DNA from: Linnemannia schmuckeri
Lineage: Eukaryota; Mortierellomycota; Mortierellomycetes; Mortierellales; Mortierellaceae
Direction of reading: 5' to 3'
Length of the DNA: 64,000 bases
NCBI GenBank assembly: GCA_029449235.1
Contig: JANATG010000023.1
Location: forward strand, 83,611 to 147,610
This document shows positions 34,598 through 46,762 of the stretch, in pieces. A program made the position numbers and the translations under genes. Below the pieces are notes generated by a model, which saw only the letters and a program-made list of their open reading frames with translations, did no database searches and was not told where the DNA came from. Within the stretch, counting starts at the first letter, position 1, and each line of letters opens with the position of its first letter.

Positions 34598-37500
34598 CTG
34601 TTCGCAACAGACGTTCCAAGGTCAAGAAGTCGTAGGGGTGGTCATCGACAAAGTGGTCGATGTCCAATCGATAAGTGACAGTTTCATTCCCTTTACCCGC
34701 TAGCGCAATGCTATCACCATGCCTTTTGATCCACTCTTGTCTGCCACTCCTGAGATGTCGATCCTGAGAAGTCGATCCACTATTATCCCCTCTTATTGTC
34801 AGTAATGACAAGGCCTTTCACCACCACTTCACCACACTCCTGCCACCACACGTTTGTATCTTTTCCTTCATCTTATCCACCCTCCATCTCTGACTCTCTA
34901 GTCCAGCCTCTTATATCTCGCCTTTTGTCCCTCACCTCTTGTTCCCATATAACTTCTATTTATCCTTTTGAAAACAAAGAGAAGAGATACACGACTAACA
35001 AAAAACATTACCTGCGAAATTCTTGAGTCGCCTAAAAGACCTCGATTTTATCCATGGTCAACCATGCGCAGCTCGAACGACTGTTTCTGGATCCCCACAA
35101 AAATTCGTAAAGTAGATGCCCCGCCCAACAAGAAAGGCGAGACAGGACGAGAAAAGGAAGAAGACATTAGAAAATTGTTAGTAAAGAAAGTCTTAGGGAC
35201 CTTGGCTTAACCGCCACTCTTTCACACACTGTTTTCTTGCACACTACTCAGGTTGAGATGGACTTTCACTTTGTCCAGGTACCTTGAGTGTCATCTTCTA
35301 AAAGTTGAAGGCTGGAAAACAATTTTTAGTTGTTGTTGCAAATAGGTGTCAGGCTGAATGAAAAGGACGACAGGATCGAGTAGATGGTGTGGCGGTAGTA
35401 CCATAGGTGACTAAGAGCTCAAGATTGGCGACAATGACGGCCAGCGGTGAGATGGGAGTTACTGTTGTTATTGATATGTTGGCGACGACAAAGATCGATG
35501 GTGAGTGACGGTGGCCGTTGCATCCTTCCAGCTCGACCATTCATTCCTGCTCCTGCTTCTTGTGTCTTGAGCGCGCCTCATCTGGTACCTCTGCTTGACC
35601 GCTCGCCCTGCTCCTGGAGGGATGCAGGAGTGGAGAGTAGAGATGATGGTACAGTGCTGGTGAAGGTGAAGGTGGATGCGAAAGTGGGTTGTCATTGTTA
35701 GTGGATGGGCATGATGAAGGGAAGGAAGGGGCGAGTTGGTGGCGTTTAAGGGTGGAGGACTTACTGCTTACCTTGGGTCTTGATCGCAGGCAGAGGGGAG
35801 GGAGGGAAGAGGTGGAAAGGGTGAAGAAAGGGAAGAAAGAGAGGAAGAGAGAGGGCCTCTCTTTCACAGACAACTGCTCCTTATATAGCAAAATGAGAGC
35901 TAAGCCACATTAATTGACGTGACTATGGCCCTTAAGAACTAGCATCTGAGAGAGTGAGTATGGATGGAGAAAGGGATGCACTAGCACACTGAGGGTAACC
36001 ACCAGGGGTCAATCATAACCCTAGTTGACAGCTACGGTGCTCCTCCATCATTACTGTGTAATTTTATGAAGATTTTTATTCCCAAGTCGCCATTCAAAAC
36101 GGTCAAAAGAACGCACGTATGCTCGTCAAGAGACACACAAAGTGAACCTGGGCTTAGTCGTTGGAAAAGAGTATCAAAAGCCAAGCAGAGAGGCGACACG
36201 CTAAACGCGTCGTTATGGTAGGCCAAGCGACATTACCTCTCCCTCACCCGCAATACATCCTTAAGATTTAGTTATATTTTACGCCCAGCCCTTTCATTTC
36301 ATGACTTCAGCCTGCCATTTTCAAACGAATAACGATGAACTAATAAAAAGCTACATAAGAAAACAGCCAGTCGTAGCTCCAATCAGCACTCATGGGCTGT
36401 TCTCTCGCACCGCCAAAGGGTGCCTTCATTTTCACACCATTTCTCTTGTTCTTGCTATAATTTGCTGACCTGCATGAACACTAATTTTTCTAGTATCTTT
36501 CTTTTCTTCTTGACATTGAGAAAGTACGCAGCAGTCAATTGCTCTCAACACCCAACCAAACACAATACATACACGCCATCGTTGTTCGGATGTCCATCCG
36601 GTTGCAATACTCTTTGATTACCTGCGCTGCGTGGAAATGGCATGTCGGTTGCCAAGATGGATTTTATCCATGTAGGTCATTCTGGATGTTGTTTGTGGTC
36701 CCCTTTATGGCGCTTGCGGTGGACAGATGTTGGCTCACGAGATTTGTTTTATGCAAGGGATACCGCATGGAAAATGCCTCACTTCCTATTCTTTTCCTCT
36801 TTTGCACTAAGACGATAATTTTCGGGCACCGTGCCGCAGAGGGGAAGAGAAAGGCTGTACATGTGTATGCAAGGGTTTATTTGATGTTCCCTTAAAGTCC
36901 AAGGCAGAGGCGCATTGCTAGAGGTAATTTAAACAAGAAGACACCTGATTGGTTGATGGTCGGTGAGAGTGCGTCCAATGTTCAAGGCAATCAGTTTCTA
37001 AAAATATAGTGGATGGCATCTTGATGCTAAAGCACTAGGGTGATGGCTGATGTACTTTTTGGTCCCTGGAGGTGTGGTAGATAGCCAACACCTCCTTGCT
37101 TCTTCTCTTCAAAGACAAGCGATCTCATTTAAGAGCACAGGAAGGATGACTTTTCAACTGGATAAAGTACGGCACAAAAAAAGGGGAAGGGCGTGAGGAG
37201 GGTTGTTGTCGATGTTGTCACCACACAGCCTTTTTTTTTTTTTTTTGCTGAGAATTCTTTCTCTGCTTGTTCATTCCCACGCTCTTGAACAATGAACCAT
37301 TGAATGTTCACCCGGATCAACATTATTCTCTTTCTCTCTCGCTTTAGTCACGCCCTATAGATCGTCGATGAGAAACTTCAGCCTTCTCGTCATCACCTCT
37401 TTTCTCATCGCTGTCGAATATACATCACCATTTTAGTTCTATGTCTTCGTCTGTGCTCTCAAATTTTTGGATACAAATGGACCTTGTGTCATCATCCCTC

Positions 37501-38776
37501 GACCAATCTCCTTTAGGAAACGACTAGTCGTGTGGACCAACAGACAAGGTATCTCTTTCAAGGGTAGCCTTCAGTCAGAAAAAAAATGAGTTCAGCCTGT
37601 TCTCTTGTTTGCTTATGTGTGGATGTACCTTTCTATGAGAACGAGAAAAAAGGAGAACGGTTTTCATTGGAGGGTCGACATCCAAGTTTTTTTTTATGCA
37701 AGGATTTCGCCATCTGCCTTTAGAAAATGAAGTGAGAGGGGAAGAGATGGCCGTTGGGTGATAAAAGCGAACATGGCGAATATGCAGTCTGCCTTCTATT
37801 TTTTTACTATTCCTTCTCCTTCGCTTCGATTAAGGCGGCAACAGGGATGCTCACAATAAGGGACAAGTGAGTCGAAAAGAACAAACGATGATCGAGATGT
37901 GAATTGAGACTGCACTGATCTTTCTCTATCCCGCTATATTCATGCCAGGCACAGTTGTCCAACTGGACTTACTTGGCTAACACTCCCCTTTTTTTCGAAT
38001 TTCATTTCATTTCATTTAGTAGCGATCGTTTTTTTTTATTTCTCTGTCCTACAATTTCAACTCTCCTTCTTTGCCCACTCATTGAGCAAAGTAGATGAAT
38101 AAAAGAGAAGTTGCCCTGCACATGTCAAGACACGAAAACAATACCCGGTACCTTTTCTCCGCATACCCCTTATCTTTTGCTGACGCATGAGCAGATGACG
38201 GACGCGATAGGATACAATCGAAAGGAGGGGAGACGCCAGTTTGGGGGGTGGGCAAATAGGGCGGTGTGCGAATATCAACAGTTCAGCCCTGGATTGAACT
38301 GAGCCAGGGTCTGACACAAAGGGTAAATCCCTCTCTCCCTCTCTTTTTGTTTTGCCACCACTCTATCTTCGTTTATTACCCTAGTCTTCGTATCCTTCCC
38401 CTAATTCTCTAGAGAAGCAAACAACACGAATGTGAATGTACAGCGTCAACTCTTCCCTCTCTCTTCCCCTCCGTTTTGTGTTAGTTGATACAGGCTAATA
38501 TACATCGAACCCTAATTTCCCCTGAGAGCAACGCATAGAGTCATTTCTGTACCTTTTTTTCATTTTAATGAGAGCAATTTCCCTTTTCGTTAATAACGGT
38601 CAGCGGGACAAGAGAATAAGGGCCTAATCTGGTCCAGCCCTGTCCAACACCCTCTATTTTGCTTGTTGCACTCGCCTTTTTGGTTATTGGTGTCCAACTG
38701 GTCATCTTAGAAGCAAGAACGAAACGAGTAATAAATGTTAATTGAATGGACGAATTTAAGAAAAGAAAGACTGGGG

Positions 38777-38900
38777 TATAAAAGGACAAGGATCCCGCTG
38801 GAGAACGATTTCATCAGCACCCTCTCTCCTCCTCTTCCTTGACCCCCCTTCCACCTCTCCCTCTTCTCTCCCGCCTCTCCTTCTCCTCTCCTCTCTTTCC
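38777..38900 (+). promoter_or_regulatory. TATA box and CT-rich leader of the aspartic protease gene
   Basis: TATAAAA at 38777-38783 is followed by an uninterrupted C/T-rich stretch (38818-38900) up to the start codon region at 38949. This is the arrangement of strongly expressed fungal genes for secreted enzymes. Confidence 0.65.
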
Positions 38901-38948
38901 GCTTTAAACAACCCACCTTTTAATTTCCCCCTTCCTCTTCACATCGTC

Positions 38949-40196
38949 ATGAAGATCGCTGCAACCCTCATCTCCCTGGCCGCCGCCGCCTCCCTCCTCG
39001 TCGTCGAGGCCCAGTCCCCCGCAGGAACCGCAATCCCCCTCTCCTTCAACCCACACCACAAGCGTAACTTTCGTGCAGCAATCGCAAAGCTCGCCCATCG
39101 CTACCCCCAGCTCGACCTCGAGTCCCACCACACCTTCCACCCTCCCAGCACTCCCATTAACAGCGGTGCTCGTGGTAAGGGTACCAACACTGGCAAGGTT
39201 CCTTTGGTCGATGTGGGTCCTGATTCCGAGTACTATGGAACTGTCCAAGTCGGCACCCCCGGTCAGCCCTTCCGTCTCGATTTCGATACCGGCTCCTCCG
39301 ATATCTGGTTCCCAACCTCGGATTGCAACACCAAAGCCTGCAAAGCTCATCACCGCTTCAACGCCAAGAAGTCCTCGACCTACAAGAAGGACGGTCGTCC
39401 CTGGAAGATCGGATACGGCGACGGCTCCTCTGCTTCCGGAATCCTCGCCTCAGACATTGTGAACGTTGAAGGAATTAAGGTGCGCCAAACCATTGGACTC
39501 GCTACCAACGAATCCGCCCAGTTCGCATCCTCCCCCGAAGACGGTCTCTTCGGTCTCGGCTTCAATACCATCGAGTCCGTCAAGGGCGTCAAGACCTTCC
39601 TCGACAACGCCATTGAATCCAAGGCCATCGTCCAGCCTGTGGTCTCTGTCTTCCTCCCCTCCGTCCGTCGTAACGGCGGCAAGGGCGGCAACTACCTCTT
39701 CGGCGCCATCGACAAGACACGCTTCACCGGTGCACTCCAATACATCTCTGTCACTCGCAAGGGCTACTGGCAGATCCACATCTCCAACGTCAAGTACAAC
39801 AGCAAGGCCCTGGCCCAAGCCTCCGAGGGCATCATTGACACTGGCACCACTCTCATCATTGTCGGAGACGCCGCCGCAAAGGCCATCCACAAGAACATCA
39901 AGGGCGCCGTCGATGCCTCCAAGGATCCCAACATTGGCGGTTGGACTGTCCCCTGTTCCCTCGCAAAGACCTCTAAGGACAATGTTGCCTTCACCATGGG
40001 AGGAAAGGACTTTCAGGTCCCCGTGGCGGATTTGGCATGGGCACCATTGGACAACACGGGCAAGGATTGCTATTCGGGTGTTCAGGGTGGACAGGATGGG
40101 TTGTGGATTTTGGGAGATGTGTTCATCAAGAACAACTACTGTGTTTTTGAGCAGTCTGCTTCCCCTCGTATCGGTGTTGCTCCCCTCAAGTACTAA
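38949..40196 (+). CDS. Secreted pepsin-like aspartic protease
   Basis: Single-exon gene of 415 aa. A signal peptide covers residues 1-21 (ends VVEA-Q), a propeptide about 22-88, then a mature pepsin fold. The catalytic aspartates are in DTGSSD (Asp113) and DTGTT (Asp297), and the flap tyrosine is in GYGDGS (Tyr156). Likely disulfides are Cys126-Cys131 and Cys336-Cys374. The C-terminal motif LGDVFIKNNYCVFE is typical of rhizopuspepsin-type A1 proteases. It would be exported and digest protein outside the cell. The coding sequence is C-rich at third positions with strong codon bias, unlike neighbouring noncoding DNA, which fits high expression. It lacks the introns seen in almost all other genes here. 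Confidence 0.95.
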   Translation: MKIAATLISLAAAASLLVVEAQSPAGTAIPLSFNPHHKRNFRAAIAKLAHRYPQLDLESHHTFHPPSTPINSGARGKGTNTGKVPLVDVGPDSEYYGTVQVGTPGQPFRLDFDTGSSDIWFPTSDCNTKACKAHHRFNAKKSSTYKKDGRPWKIGYGDGSSASGILASDIVNVEGIKVRQTIGLATNESAQFASSPEDGLFGLGFNTIESVKGVKTFLDNAIESKAIVQPVVSVFLPSVRRNGGKGGNYLFGAIDKTRFTGALQYISVTRKGYWQIHISNVKYNSKALAQASEGIIDTGTTLIIVGDAAAKAIHKNIKGAVDASKDPNIGGWTVPCSLAKTSKDNVAFTMGGKDFQVPVADLAWAPLDNTGKDCYSGVQGGQDGLWILGDVFIKNNYCVFEQSASPRIGVAPLKY

Positions 40197-41563
40197 AAGC
40201 ACTGGAGGTTGGGCGAAGGAGGAAAGGAGAGAGTAGGAAGGGAGGATGGGTCCTGGTGGCTTCTTCTCCTTTTCTTGTATTTCATTTTCTTTTTTTCTTT
40301 TTTCTTTTATACCATTCATTCCTTTATGACAATAACAACAATAAAAAAGCATCTTGATGAGCATCTTTTCAATCCGATCCAATCTACTTCGGAAAAGCTA
40401 AACTTGTGTACGGTTTTGTTCCAGCCCATCTTTCCTTCCTTTCCTAACTATTTCCTCTCGCTCTTTATGCCTACTACATCTCGGGAGAGTGAAATAAACG
40501 TTTCCCTGTTTGTTTGTCCTTTGCTACTAGAGCAATCGTGAGTAAAGGTCAATTAGTCTCGTCCACTGTACTTTTACTGAGTCTATTCGCTTTCGGAAGC
40601 CAGTCTGCAAAGACTGCAAGAGGGTACCAGCCTGTTTCCACTGCCATTACCGTTGTTATTGCCATTGCCATGTCATGCCACTGTATAGAAATCTCAATGG
40701 GCTGATGAACCGATCAACTCGAAGCCAAAGTGGGTGGTAGACGAAAGTTGAGCCCTCTGGGGAGTGAACCGGCCGTTGTTTCTCGCATTCCTCGAAATGA
40801 TAACATATAATACTGTCGATATCGAATCACTTGATCGTCCACGACCGACCCTCATCCTGAGGGCGTACCCAGCACAATCAGTATACCCAATGGAATATCG
40901 TCTATGTTTATCACTGTCTGTTGTAGACGTCCTGGAGTCGCAAGGGTGTCGTTGTACTGGAGATTGTTACTAGATGAATTGAGGAGTATTATTGTAGAGT
41001 TGAGGAATCCTGTAGGTTGTTGTTGCTGTGTAGGTAACAAAACAAGAAAGGCCGCACCGCATAGCAGACAGGGCGGTGTTGTTGGCGTTGTGGTGCTGTT
41101 CTTGTTGTTGAGTCGTTGTTGATTGTTATTTTGTTAATGATGACGGTGATGGTGGCGATGTCGATAGCGATCGCGTTGGTCATTTGTCCTGCTCCTGGCT
41201 CTATGGACTGTCCTATCTTCGGTAAGTGGGAAGTGGATGGATGAGGAAGAAGATTGGTAGTGGAAGAAATGAATAGGAAAAGGAGTTGAGGTGTTAATTG
41301 AGAAAGGCCGTAACGCCGAAAGCGTCCGGCATGTATGTTTCAAATGAACTAAAAAGTGAAGGGAGAGGGAGAGTACGAAAAGAAGCTAGAAGCGTGCCTT
41401 CTGCCTTGGCTTTGATTAGTGTCTTTTACCATACGCTAAACATCTTAGGATTTTAGAGGACGACAAAACTAGCATGTTGGAGAAATTTCTTGTGGTTGAT
41501 TTTTTTTTTAATGTATTCGAGTGTATCATGGACAAAAACTATATACAAAGATATAAAAAGAAT
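40197..41563. other. Intergenic region with no supportable gene
   Basis: 1.37 kb between the convergent protease and GPI-PLD-like genes. ORFs are short and unlike any family I recognise. The sequence has T-rich and GTTGTTG-type patches only. Confidence 0.4.
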
Positions 41564-44500
41564 CTACGGTCTGAATCTGATCGTAACCGTGCCAGCCATG
41601 CTAAGAAACACAAAAACAAATATTTAGAACACAAGTCGAAAGCGTAAAAATGGCTGCACACACACGAGAACAAAAAGATAAAGAGACTTACTTGGCGTAT
41701 TGGGAGGCGTGGGAGGAGGTGACAACAAGGTCGTCAACACCATCCTTGTTCAAATCAGCAACCAACAACTGGAACCCAAAGCGACCACGGAAATCCGTGC
41801 CAATAAAACACTGCTTGATCCCGTCGCTGTCGTTGTCATTATCATCGTCGCCGTCATCTCCACCATCATCGCCCTCTCTATCATTCGAATACACGAGCTG
41901 CTGACCCCTCACACCAACAACATCCTTTCGTTCTCGTCCTCTTCTGCGTCCATGGTTATCGTCGTTATCGTCGTTATCGTCTCGTCTTGAATAATTAGGC
42001 TCCCACTCCAGGATGCGTCCAGCTTCGCCCTCAGCATAGGGCTCTGCCAACCAAAGACTCTTGCCATCTGTCGAGACCTCCATTGCCGCCGACAGATGCG
42101 CCAGCGACTGCGATCCCTGCAATGAATCCCGGATAACCCTGGTATCGTCATTCAGATCTGACATCTTAACAACCGTCCCGTTGGCGAGTTGCGAGATATC
42201 CAGTACCCGGACCATGCCCGCCTGCCATTGACGACCAACTTTTGGCAATTTGTTCAAGACATCTTCAGACTGGGATCCAACAATCAGCAAGTCCTTGAAC
42301 CCAGAGGGAGAGGTTGAGGATGAGAGATTGGAGGCAGCGAGACGAGATCCGAGTTGCTGGAACTTGGCGTCACCAAGGATCGTAAACATCCACTGTGGCT
42401 TCGAAAATGGCTTGACTGGAGGTTTGGTCGGAGGTGTTGTCACAGTATCGTTGGGGAGCAAGAATCCTTGAATATGCCCGCGCATGGCCTCCTGCTCATA
42501 GTCATCGCCTCCAAAAGTAGGTGACCCAACCACCAGAATCCTCCGCTCCTTCACTTCCACTTCCTTTTTGTCCTTGACATTATCACCCTTGCGGTCGAAC
42601 CAAGACGGGATCAGCCACGACCATTTGGAAGGAGGTGAGGGAACAGGCTGTAAGAACGACTCTGTAATGACAGCCATCGAGGATCCAAACCACGCAAACT
42701 TGGCATCTCCCTGCAGCTCCCAATCTCGATCAATGTCAAGTATCGGACCCTTGTGCCCAGTAGAGGCCAAGAAAGCAACCACCCTGCCAGTCTGACGTGC
42801 CAACTCCAGCGGAGGCTTGGTCTCATTGGAAGGCTTAGTAGGAATGATTCCATAAGCCATTGGCATCCCAACCACCAGATCCTTGTGTCCAGAGCCCGTG
42901 AGATCCAGACCCTCGACCACATAACCCAACCCAGCCAGAGCACCCACACTCTGCGGGACATCCAGCGCCCTGTCCTTGGTCCTGTCATGATGAATAATCA
43001 CATCAGGCGTGTTGTTGAATCCCAAGCCCAAGCGACCAAAGTACACAAAGACCGACCCTCCATAAACCATATCCTTGGCTTCATGTCCTGGTGCTCCAAT
43101 TGCCAGATCATCAATCCCATCCTCATTCAGATCAACAACAGCAAGAGACCATCCAAATCGAGACTGAGGTTGCAAATGGTCGCCATGGAGGACATGTGAA
43201 GCCAGAGTACGAACATCAATGCCCTCCGAGTCATCCCGCAAGTTGTCATCGTCGTCGTACAAGGCCTGGCCAGGGACAATAAATACAGATCCTTGGGAGG
43301 GAGCTTTGGGGTCAAAGGTAGCATGAGGGGCAGCAATGGCCAGGTCGAGGATACCGTCGCCATCAAAGTCTCCAGTGACTGCAGCGTGACCGAACGAGGA
43401 ATAGGCGATAGGGAGGAAGAGTGTCTTGACCTGCGAGTCGAACTCGTCTGAAAATGTCAGACAAGCAGTGGCGCGAGATCCTGACGTCTTGATCGTCTCA
43501 ATCTTTGTCACCTTCATGTTGTAATGATGTTGGTGCTGTCGCTCCTGCTGTGCCAAAGTATCGTCCTCGTCAACAAGTGCCATTTCAACGTTGATCTCCT
43601 CCTCTTCTATAGAGATATCGTCATCTTGTGGAATTCTTTCGATGGAAAAGGTGACCATGCCAGACTTGCTGTCGGTATCAGTCTCGATCGTGAACCCAGC
43701 TTGCTTGAGACGCAAGAGAGCCTTGGCACCCTCGATAGCGGCATGTCCATATCGGGCTTGTCCCTCCCGGGCATTATCCAATGCATCCCTGTGGTACGTC
43801 TTGGTCCGTTCTTCCCAGAGGGCATAGCATAGGTTGAAGGTAGTGTTTGTTCCAATGGGATCGATGATGTCGGGCAAGGGACGTTCCTCGTCCAGGTATT
43901 CAGCCAGTCCATGCCAGCAGTCGACTGTCCACTCTGTCATGTCCCTTAGTCCTCCCAAAGGGTAACCCTCGACTTGCTCAATCAAGAACGGCGACTAATT
44001 CCAAAATCAATTGAAGAAAAATATATAATTTAGTATTCCATTATGCAAAAGCACCCCTTCAGCGCAGCGCCCTCGCTTTAGTTTCAATGACATCAATCCA
44101 TTAATGAACAGCCCACTTCAGAACTAAAAAACGTGGCCAGTGATGAATCTAAAACGAATGACCCTTCTGGTTACCTGGGGAGCGTAGATAGGGAAGAGCT
44201 GGCTCCCAAGGCGGGCGTTTGCCTGAATACCCGCAAACCCATTCCTCATACAATGACTCAGAACAGGGCCCGGAACACGGTACCCCATCCGCTTATAGAT
44301 CTCCGTAATATCCTTCACTGGCACTTTCCACGAAGTGATCAGATGGTCAATCTTGCCCATATGCGTCAACACAAACTCGGCTCCTATGTCGGCTAAGGTG
44401 TGTCCCTTGGAGTAGTCTCCTCCAAAGCTGGTCTCTGCAAGGACCCCGATGAATCCTGACGAGAGGCCCCTCAGGGCGTGCCAGGACATGTCTCCGAGTG

Positions 44501-45679
44501 AATGGGACACTGTTCCAAACAGAAACGTGATCAGTTGCTATCAAGTTGTCATTATATCGTCAACAAAGAGGTCTCCTGTTAATAAGAGGGGCACGCTAGT
44601 AAAGAAACTAGTATCGTGTCGTGTGACAAGTAAAGATGGTATTACCTTGGTGTGGTCGTCCCATGGCTTGGGATATGTCTCTAGAATGTATCTCACCGCG
44701 GCCTCTGCAAACGGAGGCCAGTGTGCCTATTAACGCGAAAAGGTAACAAAAAGAGTCAATTGCTATGTGGACTGACTGTGGGAGTGGAGAAAACAGATAG
44801 GAGCCCACCCCTTTCACAACTCAGCACAGCAACAACAACACAGGGTCTCTCATCTTCGCTCGCACTTAATCTGATCCCAGAGTGTGAGCGATGAAGTCTG
44901 AGCCCTGGGTGAGCGCACAGGCAGTAAACAGAGAGTGATCAAAAAAAGAGACAAGGGTGGCAAACGGGAAAGGGGTGTGCACAAAGAAAAAGAACACACA
45001 GACGCATACACACAGGGAGAATTACGGACTCGGCAGGATAGAGGGTTTGCACAGAACGAAAAATAGATGGCGGATAAAGGAGAGAACAAAAGGGAGAAAC
45101 AAAGAAGAGAGAGCGAGACAGACAAGGATGGGAACAAAAAGACGAATGAAAGCAAAAGAATGAAGCGACACTCATTCACACCCATTCACTTCTTTTCAAA
45201 CTCACTCCTCTCATGAGCGTGAGTAGTGGAAGGGTAAGGAATCACAGTTGTGAATGGAAGTGAGTGATTACCTCTTCGGCGGCCTCGTTGTAGAGCTTGC
45301 CGATACAGTTGTAACCCCAGTCTGGGAAGAAACTACCTGCAAAGAGTAGGTCTCGTTGCTCTAAGAGGGGAGTGTAGTCATCCTGTAGCGAGGTGGAAGT
45401 GTGATTCGTGTTGACATGGGTCGCTGTCAGTGTTGCATGAGAATAAGAAGGTGCATGTGAATGAATTTGGTGTGGAGGGGTGACGAGTCGAGTGTTGTTG
45501 TGGTTGTCTTTGGTAGAGAGGAGAATACGACTGGCCCTGAAGGCGACTTCGTTGTGGATGGTCACACCGCAGGCATCGACGTGTGAATTGAATATTGTTG
45601 TAGTGGTGGCACAGAAGAGGAGCAAGGCAGCAGCCGCGAGTGTGGATAAAGATGGTGTTGATGGCATTGACCGAGCCAT
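41564..45679 (-). CDS. GPI-specific phospholipase D-like protein (Zn phospholipase + FG-GAP propeller)
   Basis: Five exons: 45679-45272, 44726-44646, 44537-44175, 43994-41692 and 41600-41564, encoding 1063 aa. A signal peptide (about 1-36, ending HVDA) precedes ACGVTIHNEVAFRA, the mature start typical of GPLD1, where the first Cys/Trp region binds catalytic zinc. FFPDWGYNCIG, AHWPPFAEAAVRYI, FLFGTVSHSLGDMSWHAL and GGDYSKGHTLADIGAEFV continue the zinc-dependent phospholipase domain. The last two-thirds carry FG-GAP/integrin-alpha-like blades with calcium loops: GDFDGDGILDLAIAAP, VDLNEDGIDDLAIGAP, LDLTGSGHKDLVVGMP and ADLNKDGVDDLVV. The enzyme class cleaves GPI anchors, so it could shed cell-wall or surface proteins. 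It is secreted. The final 37-nt exon encodes NMAGTVTIRFRP. Intron 1 is 545 nt. An N/T/S-rich stretch in exon 1 gives many potential N-glycosylation sites. Confidence 0.88.
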
Positions 45680-46254
45680 TGTTGGTGTTGCTAGTTGTGT
45701 GTATATGTATAGGTATGTGTGCGTGTGTTGATCATGAGGGGAGTGGTATGCAATATGAAAAGGTAAAGAAGGAGTGAGTGTAAAGAGAAAGAAGAAGAAG
45801 GAAGAGTGTGAAGTGCGAAGTGATGGGGTGACAAAGATAAAAGACAAAAGTGGGCTGAATGGGGAAGGCGTGAAAGTAGACAAAAAAAAAAGACTGGAAA
45901 TTAGGTCTTGATTGAAAATGGGCTGGTTGGTGAATGACGATGACGATGGGGGACGGGAGGCGCACCTGGGAAATAAAATGATATATCAATTGTCCCTGGA
46001 TTAGGCGTAGACGAAGAAGAAGAAAGGCAAGGTAATAAATCGAATCGTAGTCATAAGAAGAAAGGGGGCGATAATATCATCCATCCACATACAAAAACCA
46101 CAACCCTTCAATAAGCAAGGTGATCAGATCACCCACCCCCCTCTTTTCTACAAGTAGCCCTTCAAGCATTACATCACATTGCCACCTCGACTCTCCATCG
46201 GTCTCCTTTATTCAATTGCCTCTCTTTTTTGACTTCTCTTGCGACACCAATCGC
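45680..46254. promoter_or_regulatory. Upstream region of the GPI-PLD-like gene
   Basis: 575 bp, pyrimidine-rich on the minus strand near 45730-45860 (leader). No conserved coding sequence. Confidence 0.4.
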
Positions 46255-46569
46255 ATGCAATTAAAGTTTGGCGATGATTCGTCGACACAAGAACACCTTC
46301 CCGCCGTCGCTTTCTTCATTGTTGAACGTACCAAATCGCGCCAATGGAGAATAAAAGACGACGTGATCTATGCTTCTGACGGACCGGATGACTCACCCGA
46401 AAAGAAGAAAGGTGATGAGTTAGTTGACCGATTGCATAACGAGAGAAAGGTTTGGACTCAGACAACATCCTTTCATGTTTCCACAAAAGTGAAAACACTG
46501 AAAAGAAGAAAAAAGACACCTAGAGATGACTACCTTGTGCAACGTGTGGTCGATGACCCCCTTCTGTAA
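46255..46569 (+). CDS. Hypothetical small basic protein
   Basis: ORF of 104 aa from ATG 46255 (the frame is open back to 46120). It is hydrophilic, with basic and acidic runs (SPEKKKGDELVDRLHNERK, LKRRKKTPRDDY). It has no recognised domain, signal or membrane segment. The frame has reasonable composition for a real protein but nothing confirms expression. It could equally be the remnant of a larger gene. Confidence 0.25.
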   Translation: MQLKFGDDSSTQEHLPAVAFFIVERTKSRQWRIKDDVIYASDGPDDSPEKKKGDELVDRLHNERKVWTQTTSFHVSTKVKTLKRRKKTPRDDYLVQRVVDDPLL

Positions 46570-46731
46570 GGCTTCCTCGCCCCCTATTTCCCTTTTTTTG
46601 TTCCTTGCCTATCCCTTCGTCTTATCCGTAGACACGGACAGCTATACTAAGGATAGTGGTTAGAGTAGACTATCGCTCGAAAAGTAGTCGAAAAGGGATT
46701 TATCTATCCCCGTCGTCGTTCTCGTCTGCAT

Positions 46732-46758
46732 CCTCCCTGGCTGTTCGAGTTAGGGAGG
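46732..46758 (-). ncRNA. Hairpin directly after the Fanzor-like stop codon
   Basis: CCTCCCT (46732-46738) pairs perfectly with AGGGAGG (46752-46758) around a 13-nt loop. It lies 5 nt beyond the stop codon (46765-46763) of the Fanzor-like relic on the same strand. In TnpB/Fanzor systems the guide (omega) RNA usually starts in or just after the ORF 3' end. A second possible stem, GACTA...TAGTC, is at about 46668-46689. Calling this an RNA is speculative. Confidence 0.25.
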
Positions 46759-46762
46759 TTGA

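Larger units (their letters stand above)
33955..38948. other. Nearly 5-kb gene-poor region
   Basis: No supportable protein gene over 4994 bp. Candidate ORFs are short or low complexity. There is a perfect 10-bp inverted repeat near 34563, many poly-T and poly-A runs, and a core promoter for the protease at the right end. It may hide a noncoding RNA or an unrecognised lineage-specific gene. Confidence 0.5.

Noticed and set aside
34395..34811. 138-codon minus-strand ORF
   Set aside because: Composition is protein-like in places, but no family, start context or splice signals support it; the opposite strand is equally open.
39450..40382. 310-codon minus-strand and 256-codon plus-strand ORFs over the aspartic protease
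   Set aside because: Shadows produced by strong third-position C bias of the protease gene.
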